Assembly: GCA_015487455.1 (NCBI GenBank)
Contig: WFPR01000235.1
Span: 1-13,348 of the forward strand
Direction of reading: 5' to 3'
DNA from: Candidatus Bipolaricaulota bacterium
GTDB taxonomy: Bacteria > Bipolaricaulota > Bipolaricaulia > RBG-16-55-9
Length of the DNA stretch: 13,348 nucleotides
Shown here: positions 6,316 to 13,348 of the stretch, one piece after another
How positions within the stretch are numbered: position 1 is the stretch's first letter
Layout: each line of letters starts with the position of its first letter
Made by a program: the position numbers and the translations under genes
Notes under the pieces: generated by a model
The model's input: only the letters and a program-made list of their open reading frames with translations
Told to the model about the DNA's origin: nothing
Database searches by the model: none

Positions 6316-8922
6316 GTGAGGAAAGCGAGTCTGGTTTTGGCGATGCTGGCGGTTGTCGGCCTTGCCCTGCCGACGTGGGCGGGGCAGGTGACGGCGGTCC
6401 AGTCGGGGGACTGGGAGGACCCGGCCACCTGGGGGCTGGAGAACCGCTGTCCGCAGTTCTTCGATGACGTGGTCATCCCGGAGGGCGTCACCGTCACGAT
6501 CAACGCGCCCTTCCCCGTGCCGCCGGAGATCGCGGCCCGGCCCGGCTGCGCGACGGGGCTGATCGGGATCGCCTCCCTTCGGGTGGACGGCACCCTCACC
6601 TCGCCCGAGGGCATCGACATCGTGATCGTGGCCCACGGGACCTCCCAGGGGACGGACCTCGGGCCGCTGGCCGCGGGCAACGACGACATCGTGGTGAACG
6701 GCACGATCCAGGGGGGCCGCCACGTCACCCTCCAGGCCGTCCAGGGCAACGTCGTGATCAACGGGACGGTCACCCCCGGCCCTGAAGGGCAGGTCTTCCT
6801 GAGCGGCCTCAACCAAGCGCCCGGCGGCGGGCTGCCCTTCATGCCCAACCCCAAGGTCTACGCCATCAACGACGTGATGCCCGACGCCGACCTCTTCCTC
6901 CAGAAGGTCGAGGAGCTGGGCGGCGCGCCCTACGGCGGCACCCTCACCTGGAGCACCTTCGCCAACCCGCGCTCCCTCAACTACGTGATCACCCGTGAGA
7001 CCAGCTCCAACGAGGTCCACGACCGGATGATCCAGGGGATCCTGGGCGGCTTCGCGGGCGAGATCCCGATGGACCCCGGGATCGCCGAGGCCTACTGGAT
7101 CAGCGAGGACGGCAAGGCCCTCTTCATCAAGTTCCGCGAGGGCTTGACGTGGTCGGACGGGGTCGCCTTCAGCGTCGAGCGCGACGTCATCCGGGCCTAC
7201 CAGTGGGTCCACATGGACCCGGTCTTCCTCGACCAGGAGCTGGCCCGGTTCCTCGAGTTCTGCACCGTCGGCGGCGAGGCGCCCACGATCGAGCAGGTCG
7301 ACGAGCTCACCATCAAGGTGACCTGGCCGGTCAAGCCCACCGGGCTCGAGGACCCCAACGTCAGCCCGTTCACCTGCTTCGCCAGCGCCGAGGTCGGCAC
7401 CCCGATCCCAATGCACCGGCTGGGGCCGGAGGTCCTGCTCGGCGTGGACGCCTACGACCCGGCCACCCAGGCGGAGGCCTACGCGCAGGCGTTCGCCGAC
7501 GCCTGGGGCGTGGGCACCCCGCCCTGCCCCGTCGGCCAGGAGCGCGTCGAGGACCCGGCCCTGGCGCCCGCGGCGGGCGAGGCCTGCATCGTCAGCCTCG
7601 GCCCCTACATCCTGAGCGCCCCGGTGCAGCTCGACGTCGGCGCCAGCTTCGTCCGCAACCCCTGGTTCTGGGCCGTCGACGACCTGGGCAACCAGCTCCC
7701 CTACCTCGACGGGATGAACCTCGTCATCGTCGAGAACCAGGACGTCGAGCTGCTCAAGTTCCTGAACGGCGAGACGGACGTGCTGACGCCGCGCTCGATC
7801 GACGTGGCCGTCATTCAGGAGCGGGCGGCCGAGCTGAACATCCGGCTGACCACGGCCACCTCCGTCAGCGGCCTCGGGGCGGGCTTCCTCGGCTTCAACC
7901 AGGAGAACCCGGCGCGGCCCGGGCTGAGCCTGGTCTTCTTCACCCCGGAGTTCCGCCGCGCGATGAGCAACCTCATGGACCGCGACACCATGGTCGCGTC
8001 GCTGAACGCCGGGTTCGGCCAGCCGCACTTCCAGCCGGGCGTGGCCACCCAGTTTATGCTCAGCAACGAGGACCCCGACCTGGCCCCGATCGTCGAGGAG
8101 CTGCAGTTCGACCCGGAGCGGGCCGCCCAGCGGCTTGATCGCCTCGGGCTCGTGGACCGCGACGGCGACGGCATCCGCGACATCCCGGCCGAGTGGGGCA
8201 TCATCGTGCCGGGCAACGACAACGTGCTCCAGTCCGAGCCCGCGGGCGACGACTTCGCCCAGGCCGAGGGGCCGACGCTGGACGGCACCGGCGAGGTCGC
8301 GATCATCTACCCCGGCCCCAACGGCGTGCTCGACACCCAGCCCGCCGGGGACGACATCGCCTTGGTCGCGGGCGAGGCCGACCGGCTCGAGTTCGTCCTC
8401 ATCACCAACGAGGGGAACACCTTCCGCGAGCGGACGATCAAGCTGTTCTCCGACGTGGCGGCCACGGTCGGCGTGAAGGTCACCCCGCAGCCGATCAGCT
8501 TCGTCGCGCTGGTCCGGGCGGTGCTGACCCCGGAGAGCGACGCCTGGGAGGCCGTCGTCGTGGCGATCACCGGCGACTGGCGCGGGCCGGGCGTGCTCGA
8601 CAGCTGCGGCTTCCTCCACCTGGGCGACCTGGCCCGGAGCTGCGACGCGGCCCAGGGCGTGACCGACGACGTCCGCATCCCGTTCCAGAAGTGGATCGAC
8701 GCGCAGGCGCCGAAGTTCCTCGAGTCCGAGGACCCCGTCAGCCGCGCCGAGCGCTCCCGGATGTGGCAGCTGGTCAACGCGAAGCACGCCTACCTCGTCT
8801 ACCACATCAAGGGCCTGGGCCACGGCGCGGTGCGGGAGGACCGGGTGGCCAACACCGGGAACTTCCCCGTCGGCACGTTCGGCCCGGTCAATGAAGAAAT
8901 CGTCTTCCGCGTCGACCTCTAA
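6316..8922 (+). CDS. family 5 extracellular solute-binding protein with N-terminal G8-like beta domain
   Basis: This 868-residue protein is the presumed binding subunit of the peptide-class importer. A signal peptide (1-22, ending PTWAG) has no lipobox cysteine. Residues 24-65 resemble a G8 domain (SGDWEDPATWG, then DDVVIPEGVTVTI). Residues 85-165 continue as beta-strand repeats (DDIVVNGTIQGG, GNVVINGTVTPG). The binding fold runs from about 205 to the end, with family marks ISEDGKALFIKFREGLTWSDG, LGPYILSAPV and VRNPWFWAVDD. An acidic loop DRDGDGIRD (614-622) is followed by a duplicated PAGDD motif (632-647, 666-681). Eight cysteines form four local pairs (45/78, 316/354, 404/424, 764/776). 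Family members usually have 500-600 residues, so about 200 extra lie N-terminally. The GTG start has AGGAGG upstream. A terminator separates the gene from the permease operon. Substrate unknown. Confidence 0.9.
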   Translation: MRKASLVLAMLAVVGLALPTWAGQVTAVQSGDWEDPATWGLENRCPQFFDDVVIPEGVTVTINAPFPVPPEIAARPGCATGLIGIASLRVDGTLTSPEGIDIVIVAHGTSQGTDLGPLAAGNDDIVVNGTIQGGRHVTLQAVQGNVVINGTVTPGPEGQVFLSGLNQAPGGGLPFMPNPKVYAINDVMPDADLFLQKVEELGGAPYGGTLTWSTFANPRSLNYVITRETSSNEVHDRMIQGILGGFAGEIPMDPGIAEAYWISEDGKALFIKFREGLTWSDGVAFSVERDVIRAYQWVHMDPVFLDQELARFLEFCTVGGEAPTIEQVDELTIKVTWPVKPTGLEDPNVSPFTCFASAEVGTPIPMHRLGPEVLLGVDAYDPATQAEAYAQAFADAWGVGTPPCPVGQERVEDPALAPAAGEACIVSLGPYILSAPVQLDVGASFVRNPWFWAVDDLGNQLPYLDGMNLVIVENQDVELLKFLNGETDVLTPRSIDVAVIQERAAELNIRLTTATSVSGLGAGFLGFNQENPARPGLSLVFFTPEFRRAMSNLMDRDTMVASLNAGFGQPHFQPGVATQFMLSNEDPDLAPIVEELQFDPERAAQRLDRLGLVDRDGDGIRDIPAEWGIIVPGNDNVLQSEPAGDDFAQAEGPTLDGTGEVAIIYPGPNGVLDTQPAGDDIALVAGEADRLEFVLITNEGNTFRERTIKLFSDVAATVGVKVTPQPISFVALVRAVLTPESDAWEAVVVAITGDWRGPGVLDSCGFLHLGDLARSCDAAQGVTDDVRIPFQKWIDAQAPKFLESEDPVSRAERSRMWQLVNAKHAYLVYHIKGLGHGAVREDRVANTGNFPVGTFGPVNEEIVFRVDL
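8209..8358 (+). repeat. duplicated PAGDD motif within the solute-binding protein
   Basis: Two 16-residue units, PGNDNVLQSEPAGDDF (8209-8256) and PGPNGVLDTQPAGDDI (8311-8358), lie 34 residues (102 bases) apart. They share PG, VL, PAGDD and spacing. They form an acidic insert in the C-terminal lobe after the DRDGDGIRD loop. Confidence 0.7.
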
Positions 8923-8947
8923 CGACGAAAACGGAACGCGCATGAGG

Positions 8948-9007
8948 GGGAGAGGCCCAAGCTCCGAGCCGAGCTTGGGCCTCTCCCTTCTTTTTCTCTC
9001 TTTTTTC
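8948..9007 (+). terminator. intrinsic terminator after the solute-binding protein gene
   Basis: A perfect 17-bp stem (8948-8964 with 8971-8987) closes a six-base loop and is followed by a long T-rich run to about 9007. It begins 25 bases after the stop codon and should largely separate this transcript from the permease operon. Confidence 0.93.
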
Positions 9008-9105
9008 TGTCCCGTCGTGTCCTCTGTCGCGGTGTCAGCCGCGCCGGTCCGTCTTGTACAATGGGGGCAACGGCTTGGGGTGAAGGCCGTCTGAAAGGCC
9101 GTCGG

Positions 9106-9134
9106 CTGCCGTTGAGGGCCGTTTTCGCTATAAT
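9106..9134 (+). promoter_or_regulatory. candidate promoter of the permease operon
   Basis: A perfect TATAAT box (9129-9134) lies 22 bases before the DppB start. The hexamer 17 bases upstream is poor (CTGCCG). A second, weaker pair (GTGTCA 9032-9037, TACAAT 9057-9062, 19-base spacer) lies upstream. Some promoter is needed here because of the strong terminator before it. Confidence 0.45.
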
Positions 9135-9155
9135 TGCCCGCAAGGTGAGCCCGGG

Positions 9156-10319
9156 ATGCTGAGCTTCATCGTTCGGCGGCTCCTTTACATGCCCATCATG
9201 TTCGTTCTCCTCTCCCTGGTGGCGTTCCTGGCGATGTACGCCGCGCCGGGGGACCCGTTCACCATCTGCGAGTTCCAGTTCGCGGCCAACCCCGACTACT
9301 GCAACCTGCTGCGGGTCAAGTACGGCCTCGCCCGGATGAAGGAGTACCCGGCTGGCTCCACGGTGGCGGAGGGCGACTGGGACGTCGGCAAGCGCATCGA
9401 CAAGCGCTACGAGGACGTGGATGGGGACGCGCGGGTGAGCCCCGGCGACCGTCGGGTCGAGAAGGTGCGGGCGTTCCGGCCCACCCCGCCCTGGGTGCAG
9501 TACGGGACGTGGCTGTGGGGGGTGATCACCCGGGGCGACTTCGGCTACTCCGCCCAGTGGTCGATCGACGCGCTCACCGCCCTCTTCGGCCAGGGCCGCC
9601 TGGCCAACACGCTGCTGCTCGTCTTCCTCACCTCGCTGTTCAGCTGGCTGTTGGCGATCCCCATCGGGGTCTACTCCGCCGTCCGGCGGTACTCCCTCGG
9701 GGACTACGCCTTCACGTTCTTCGGGTTTTTGGGGCTGAGCATCCCGAACTTCTTCCTGGCGCTGGTGCTCATCTGGTTCCTGGTGACGTTCCTCAACGTC
9801 GGGCAGTACAACCTCGGGGTGAGCGCCGACTTCTTCTTCCACCCCGGCAACTGCGGCGGCTCGATCTGGGGGACCTACAAGGACCGGAGCTGCTTCGTCA
9901 TCTTCCTGTGGGTGCTCTGGCCGACGCTGCTCGTGATCGGGACGGCCAACATGGCGCTCCTCATCCGCTACATGCGGGGGAATCTCTTGGACGTCCTGGG
10001 GATGCCGTACATCCAGACGGCGCGGGCCAAGGGGCTCAAGGAGCGCGTGGTGATCTGGAAGCACGCGCTGCGCAACGCGATCAACCCCCTCATCAGCATC
10101 ATGGGCTTCTGGATCCCCAGCATGTTCGAGGGGACGCTGGTGGCCGCGATCATCCTCAACTGGCCCATCGTCGAGCGCATCTACTGGAAGGCCCTGCAAG
10201 AGCAGGACGAGTACGTCATCATGACCGGGCTGCTCTTCTTCGGGGGGTCGCTGCTCATCGGCAACCTGATCGCGGACCTGCTCCTGGCCTGGTCGGACCC
10301 GCGCATCCGCTACGACTGA
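9156..10319 (+). CDS. DppB/OppB-family ABC transporter permease with enlarged external loop
   Basis: This 387-residue inner-membrane subunit pairs with the DppC-type protein encoded next. The first helix is at about 7-30, ending in the family's PGDP. An external segment (32-145) follows, then the transport domain helices. The EAA loop is at about 284-309 (MPYIQTARAKGLKERVVIWK) and the C-terminus DPRIRYD is canonical. Most family members have 300-340 residues; the extra length is in the first external segment. That segment carries a dockerin/EF-hand-like loop (D87, D89, D91, S95, D98) and a cysteine pair (38/49). A second pair (233/246) is in the next large external loop. The ATG has AAGGTGAG upstream. 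The gene is the first of an operon with the genes at 10420 and 11728. Confidence 0.95.
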   Translation: MLSFIVRRLLYMPIMFVLLSLVAFLAMYAAPGDPFTICEFQFAANPDYCNLLRVKYGLARMKEYPAGSTVAEGDWDVGKRIDKRYEDVDGDARVSPGDRRVEKVRAFRPTPPWVQYGTWLWGVITRGDFGYSAQWSIDALTALFGQGRLANTLLLVFLTSLFSWLLAIPIGVYSAVRRYSLGDYAFTFFGFLGLSIPNFFLALVLIWFLVTFLNVGQYNLGVSADFFFHPGNCGGSIWGTYKDRSCFVIFLWVLWPTLLVIGTANMALLIRYMRGNLLDVLGMPYIQTARAKGLKERVVIWKHALRNAINPLISIMGFWIPSMFEGTLVAAIILNWPIVERIYWKALQEQDEYVIMTGLLFFGGSLLIGNLIADLLLAWSDPRIRYD

Positions 10320-10419
10320 CGCGGACCGATCCAAGCCGAGTGGGCAGGTAAAAGAAAGAACGCAACGCGAGCGAAGGGGAGGAGCACAAAGAAAAAGACG
10401 GGCGAAGAAGGGACACGAA

Positions 10420-11691
10420 ATGGCCAAGGACGCGTTCGAGGTCGGCTCTCAATCTCAACCCCAACCTCAAGCTCAAGGGTCGTCGGAGGTCGAGCTGGAA
10501 GCGCGGGACCGAGCTAAGCCCGCGCCCGCCGCGGCCGTCGAGGTCGCGGGGCCTCGAGGGGCCCGCCCGCGCCAGTCCCAGGAGCTTCCCGAGGAGGTCC
10601 AGCCCGTCCCGCAGTGGCGGCTCATCTGGCTGCGCTTCCGGCAGCACCGCCTCGGGATGTTCAGCGCCGTCGTCCTGTTCATCTTCATCCTGCTCTTTCT
10701 CTTCGGGGAGTTCGTCGGGCCGTACAACTACAACCAGGGGCACCTGCGCTTCATGAACGCCCCGCCGACCCCGATCCACATCTTCGACAACGGCCGCCTG
10801 ACCCGGCCGTACGTCTGCGCCACGGTGCTCGAGCTGGGCGGGAAGTACAGGAGCGACTGCAGCAAGAAGTACCCCATCAAGTTCTTCGTCCGCGGGGAGC
10901 CCTACAAGCTCCTGGGGCTCTTCGAGTCGAACGTCCACCTCTTCGGGACGGGGGAAGGGCCGTTCTCGCCGGGGCAGATCTTCCTCTTCGGGACCGACTG
11001 GAACGGGCGGGACATCTTCACCCGCACGCTCGTCGGGGGGCGGACCACGCTGCTGATCAGCCTCATCGTCGTCGTGCTCAGCCTGCTCATCGGGATCCCC
11101 GTGGGGGGCGTTTCGGGGTACCGGGGCGGCTGGACGGACAGCGTCGTCCAGAAGATCATCGAGCTGTTCATGGGCGTCCCCCGTCTGGCGCTGCTCTTAG
11201 CGCTCTCGATCATCCTCGACGCCCGGCAGGTCGACCCCGAGATCCGCATCTGGGGCATCTCGCTGCTCCTGGCGCTGGTCAGCTGGGCCCCCGTGGCGCG
11301 GGTGATCCGGGGGCAGTTCTTGGCGCTGAGGGAGGTCGAGTTCGTGACGGCCGCCCAGGCGCTCGGCGCCTCCGACCTGCGCATCGTCCTCAAGCACATC
11401 CTCCCCAACACCATGAGCTACCTGATCGTGACGGCCACGCTGACGATCCCCACCGTCATCATCGTGGAGAGCACCCTCAGCTTCTTGAACCAAGGGATCC
11501 GCGAGCCGCTGGTCAGCTGGGGCCTGCTGCTCAACGTCGCCATGCAGCAGATGGTCCTGGTGCTGCAGAGCTACCCCTGGAACCTCATCCCCGGCGTCTT
11601 CATCGTCGTGACGGTGCTGCTGTTCAACTTCCTCGGCGACGCGCTGCGCGACGCCTTGGACCCCTTCACGGTCGTCTCCGAGACGGAGTAG
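10420..11691 (+). CDS. DppC/OppC-family ABC transporter permease
   Basis: This 423-residue permease is the second gene of the operon. A cytoplasmic N-terminal extension of about 65 residues is rich in Gln, Pro and Ala and includes a five-unit X-Gln repeat (10-19). The conserved N-terminal helix follows (WRLIWLRFRQHRLGM, membrane 81-97). The external segment (about 98-208) holds a cysteine pair (133/147) and the block 152-178 shared with the left-edge paralogue. The EAA loop is at about 307-330 (EFVTAAQALGAS...HILPN), and the end GDALRDALDP is typical. The start ATG has AGAAGGGA upstream; the 100-base gap after the DppB gene is purine-rich and shows no terminator. The N-terminal extension is unusually long for the family. 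Confidence 0.95.
   Translation: MAKDAFEVGSQSQPQPQAQGSSEVELEARDRAKPAPAAAVEVAGPRGARPRQSQELPEEVQPVPQWRLIWLRFRQHRLGMFSAVVLFIFILLFLFGEFVGPYNYNQGHLRFMNAPPTPIHIFDNGRLTRPYVCATVLELGGKYRSDCSKKYPIKFFVRGEPYKLLGLFESNVHLFGTGEGPFSPGQIFLFGTDWNGRDIFTRTLVGGRTTLLISLIVVVLSLLIGIPVGGVSGYRGGWTDSVVQKIIELFMGVPRLALLLALSIILDARQVDPEIRIWGISLLLALVSWAPVARVIRGQFLALREVEFVTAAQALGASDLRIVLKHILPNTMSYLIVTATLTIPTVIIVESTLSFLNQGIREPLVSWGLLLNVAMQQMVLVLQSYPWNLIPGVFIVVTVLLFNFLGDALRDALDPFTVVSETE
10447..10476 (+). repeat. five tandem hexamers in the DppC N-terminus
   Basis: The units TCTCAA, TCTCAA, CCCCAA, CCTCAA and GCTCAA run head to tail in frame and encode five X-Gln dipeptides. They use CAA and T-ending codons that are otherwise rare in this G+C-rich gene, which suggests recent slippage expansion. 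Confidence 0.8.
10872..10954 (+). repeat. 83-bp segment nearly identical to 216-298 (copy 2)
   Basis: This is the second copy, coding for residues 152-178 of the operon's DppC-type permease. The direct orientation and 10.6-kb separation make gene conversion possible. Confidence 0.9.
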
Positions 11692-11727
11692 ACGAAAAAA
11701 GCAAAAGTAAGGGGAGGTGCGGTCGCG

Positions 11728-12900
11728 ATGAGGGGCCTTCGGCGGGCGACGTTCGGTGTTTGGCTGGCTACCCTGGCCACCCTGGGGGCGTTCGGGCTCG
11801 CGCTGATGGGCGGGGCGGCGCTCCCCCTTCCCCTTCGGGCCCAACCGGCGGAGGGCGGCCCCCTGCTGGGCTACGCGGTCGGCCTCGACCGTGTGCTCGT
11901 CCTCGACCTCGACGCGTTCAAGCGGCTCAAGACGGTCATCGGCGGCGCGGAGGTGCGCACCCTGAGCACCAGCCCGAAGTTCGGCCCGGACGGCCGGATC
12001 TACATCGGCGACGCCGAGGCCCGGGGGCTCCACGCGCTCGACCCGCGGGCGCCAGCCTTCGTCGACTTCCTCCCCGTGGACGGGGAGCCCAACGACTTCG
12101 AGATCTTGGCCTCGGCCCGGCGCCCCGTCGCCCTCGTGAACGACTTCGCCGGGCGGCGGGTCCTGCTCGTCGACCTGGCGAGCAAGCGGGCGCTCGGGGC
12201 CGTCGCGGTGGACGGCCCGGCGGCCAACGAGATCGCGGTCGCGCCCGACGGGAAGCGCGTCTACGTCACGACGTTCAACTTCGAGGAGGCGATCCCGCAC
12301 GAGGCGTCCCACCCCCTGGTCGCCCTCGACGTGGTCGAGCCGCCCGACGGCGGGCCCGTCACGCTCCGCCCCGCGAAGACCCTCCCGCTGCACGAGCGGC
12401 TGGACGGGGAGACGATCCCCTACATGGCCAGCAGCGTGGACGTCTCCTCCGATGGGAGGCGCGTCTACGTGCTGGCCGTCGACGACTACGAGGAGAACCC
12501 CGAGGTCTTCGTCGTGGACGCCCAACGCCTTGAGGTCGTGGAGGTCCTGCCCGTGGACCTGGGGCGCCGGGCGCGGGAGCCGTTCGTGAACGTCCTGGCG
12601 CTCTCGCCCGACGACCGGACGCTGGGCATCGCGGCGTTCCGCAACGGGTTGGCGCTGATGGACGTCGAGACGGGCGAGACCCGCGTGTTCAAGCCCGAGC
12701 ACCCCCGCCTGTCCGACCCCATCGTCTTCGGCGTGACCTTCGGCCCCCAGGGGCAGCTGTACGCGGTCGGGGCCGTCGCGGGCGGGGCCTACGGCTTCGT
12801 CGTCGAGTTCGACCCGCGGACGGGGGAGCAGCTCAACGTCCTGCTGGCCCGCCTCCAGCCGCTGCTCTACCTGGGCGTCCCCGGCGGCAAGACGTTTTAA
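11728..12900 (+). CDS. exported beta-propeller (YVTN/NHL-like) protein
   Basis: This 390-residue protein has a long signal peptide (about 1-38: basic start, hydrophobic 9-30, LRAQPA near the cleavage). The mature part is built of repeated blades with the pattern S/A-P-D-G-x-x-x-Y-V: FGPDGRIYIGD (85-95), VAPDGKRVYVTT (171-182), VSSDGRRVYVLA (239-250), LSPDDRTLGIAA (292-303) and FGPQGQLYAVGA (338-349). These alternate with VLDLDAF and VVDAQRLEVVEV strands, as in YVTN and lactonase-like propellers of six or seven blades. No cysteines or lipobox are present. It is third in the permease operon, 36 bases after the DppC stop, with GGGGAGGTG as ribosome site. A binding or sensing role next to the importer is inferred; an enzyme (lactonase-like) is also possible. 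Confidence 0.85.
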   Translation: MRGLRRATFGVWLATLATLGAFGLALMGGAALPLPLRAQPAEGGPLLGYAVGLDRVLVLDLDAFKRLKTVIGGAEVRTLSTSPKFGPDGRIYIGDAEARGLHALDPRAPAFVDFLPVDGEPNDFEILASARRPVALVNDFAGRRVLLVDLASKRALGAVAVDGPAANEIAVAPDGKRVYVTTFNFEEAIPHEASHPLVALDVVEPPDGGPVTLRPAKTLPLHERLDGETIPYMASSVDVSSDGRRVYVLAVDDYEENPEVFVVDAQRLEVVEVLPVDLGRRAREPFVNVLALSPDDRTLGIAAFRNGLALMDVETGETRVFKPEHPRLSDPIVFGVTFGPQGQLYAVGAVAGGAYGFVVEFDPRTGEQLNVLLARLQPLLYLGVPGGKTF

Positions 12901-12911
12901 GCTTAAGCCCG

Positions 12912-13348
12912 CTAGGGCTCCAAGCGGTGGACCGTCGCTTGGGGCCGGAGCCGCGCGTCGACGTGCACGACGTCCCCGCAGACGATCACCTCGTTGCCCG
13001 GCGGGATCGCGTACACCTGCACCTCGCCGTCGGGGAGGCTCACCGTCAGCGTGGCGGGCTTCCCGCTTACGTTCGCGTAGACGACGCAGCCCTGCTCGAG
13101 ACGGCGGTCCCAGGCGTCCGGGGGCCGGAACTCCAGCCGCACGAACTTGAGCGCCACGAGCGGTGGCCGCTCCTCGGCGGCCGGCCGCGCCTTCGCCGTG
13201 ACCGTGACGGAGTCGGTGTCGGCGCCGCCGCGCCCGTCCTCCACCCGAAGCTCCAGCACGTAGACGCCGGGGTAGTCGGCCACAAACGTCGGCCGCGGGC
13301 TCGTCGGGTCGTCCAACTTCGCCCCGCTCGTCTGCGGCCTCTCCACGA
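12912..13348 (-). CDS. C-terminal part of a PKD-like surface protein, truncated by window edge
   Basis: About 145 residues are visible, open to the right edge, so the true start is outside; the GTG at 13346 is probably an internal valine. Residues 9-50 look like the last two-thirds of a PKD/Ig-like domain (LDDPTSPRPTFVADYPGVYV, then LELRVEDGRGGADTDSVTVT). After a linker, a second beta-rich domain (about 62-144) carries two cysteines (C87, C123) and ends in HRLEP. PKD domains occur in extracellular proteins and often bind polysaccharide or protein. The gene is convergent with the propeller gene, with 11 bases between the stops and no clear terminator. Confidence 0.75.
   Translation of the reverse strand, partial: VERPQTSGAKLDDPTSPRPTFVADYPGVYVLELRVEDGRGGADTDSVTVTAKARPAAEERPPLVALKFVRLEFRPPDAWDRRLEQGCVVYANVSGKPATLTVSLPDGEVQVYAIPPGNEVIVCGDVVHVDARLRPQATVHRLEP

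Noticed and set aside
6310..8943. An 877-codon open frame antisense to the solute-binding protein gene
   Set aside because: It is rich in Gly, Arg, Val and His-Asp runs with no domain, signal or ribosome site. High third-position G+C in the sense gene removes antisense stops.
8919..10427. A 502-codon minus-strand frame over the DppB gene
   Set aside because: Composition is biased to Asp, Glu, Pro, Val and His as in antisense shadows, and it runs through the strong terminator region.
10614..12533. A 639-codon plus-strand frame spanning the DppC and propeller genes
   Set aside because: It overlaps two well-supported genes in another frame and has the Arg/Pro/Ala/Gly-rich composition of a shadow.
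12906..12919. AGCCC/GGGCT hairpin between the convergent propeller and PKD-like genes as a terminator
   Set aside because: The stem is only five pairs, overlaps the stop codon of the minus gene and lacks a proper U-run.

Overview
The window is bacterial chromosomal DNA, very rich in G+C (about two thirds by eye). It has clear Shine-Dalgarno sites, sigma70-like promoters, long-stemmed intrinsic terminators and mixed ATG/GTG starts. Protein styles such as an oligopeptide transporter with enlarged extracytoplasmic loops, PKD-like, HEAT-like and beta-propeller proteins, and many paired cysteines in exported parts would suit a poorly studied, possibly thermophilic lineage; Bipolaricaulota or a Chloroflexota relative are guesses only. 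No rRNA, tRNA, CRISPR array, insertion sequence or phage gene is visible.

Layout. (1) 1-1014: the 3' part of a DppC/OppC-type permease, cut by the window edge. (2) 1077-1587, minus: a type II toxin-antitoxin pair (AbrB-fold antitoxin, RelE-fold toxin) with a candidate repeat operator. (3) 1852-3480: a membrane-anchored TPR protein, ending at a perfect bidirectional terminator shared with (4) 3562-5010, minus, a secreted HEAT-like helical protein of unknown function. (5) 5011-5349: a divergent promoter region with GC-rich inverted repeats. (6) 5350-5988: a small exported protein of unknown function. (7) 6044-8922: promoter, long leader, and an 868-residue family 5 solute-binding protein with an unusual extra N-terminal beta domain resembling G8. 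It ends at a strong terminator. (8) 9156-12900: an apparent operon of DppB-type permease, DppC-type permease and an exported beta-propeller protein. (9) 12912-13348, minus: the C-terminal end of a PKD-like surface protein.

How the genes fit together. The solute-binding protein and the DppB and DppC permeases form the extracytoplasmic and membrane parts of a dipeptide/oligopeptide/nickel-class (possibly sugar) ABC importer. No ATPase subunit lies in the window, so it is either encoded elsewhere or shared with the second system whose DppC sits at the left edge. The two DppC paralogues share an 83-bp stretch with one mismatch inside otherwise diverged genes. The importer is decorated in ways I do not know from standard systems: a G8-like domain on the binding protein, a dockerin/EF-hand-like loop in a large DppB external loop, a 34-residue repeat in the binding protein, cysteine pairs in every external segment, and a beta-propeller encoded last in the permease operon. 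This set is the best candidate in the window for an undescribed variant system.
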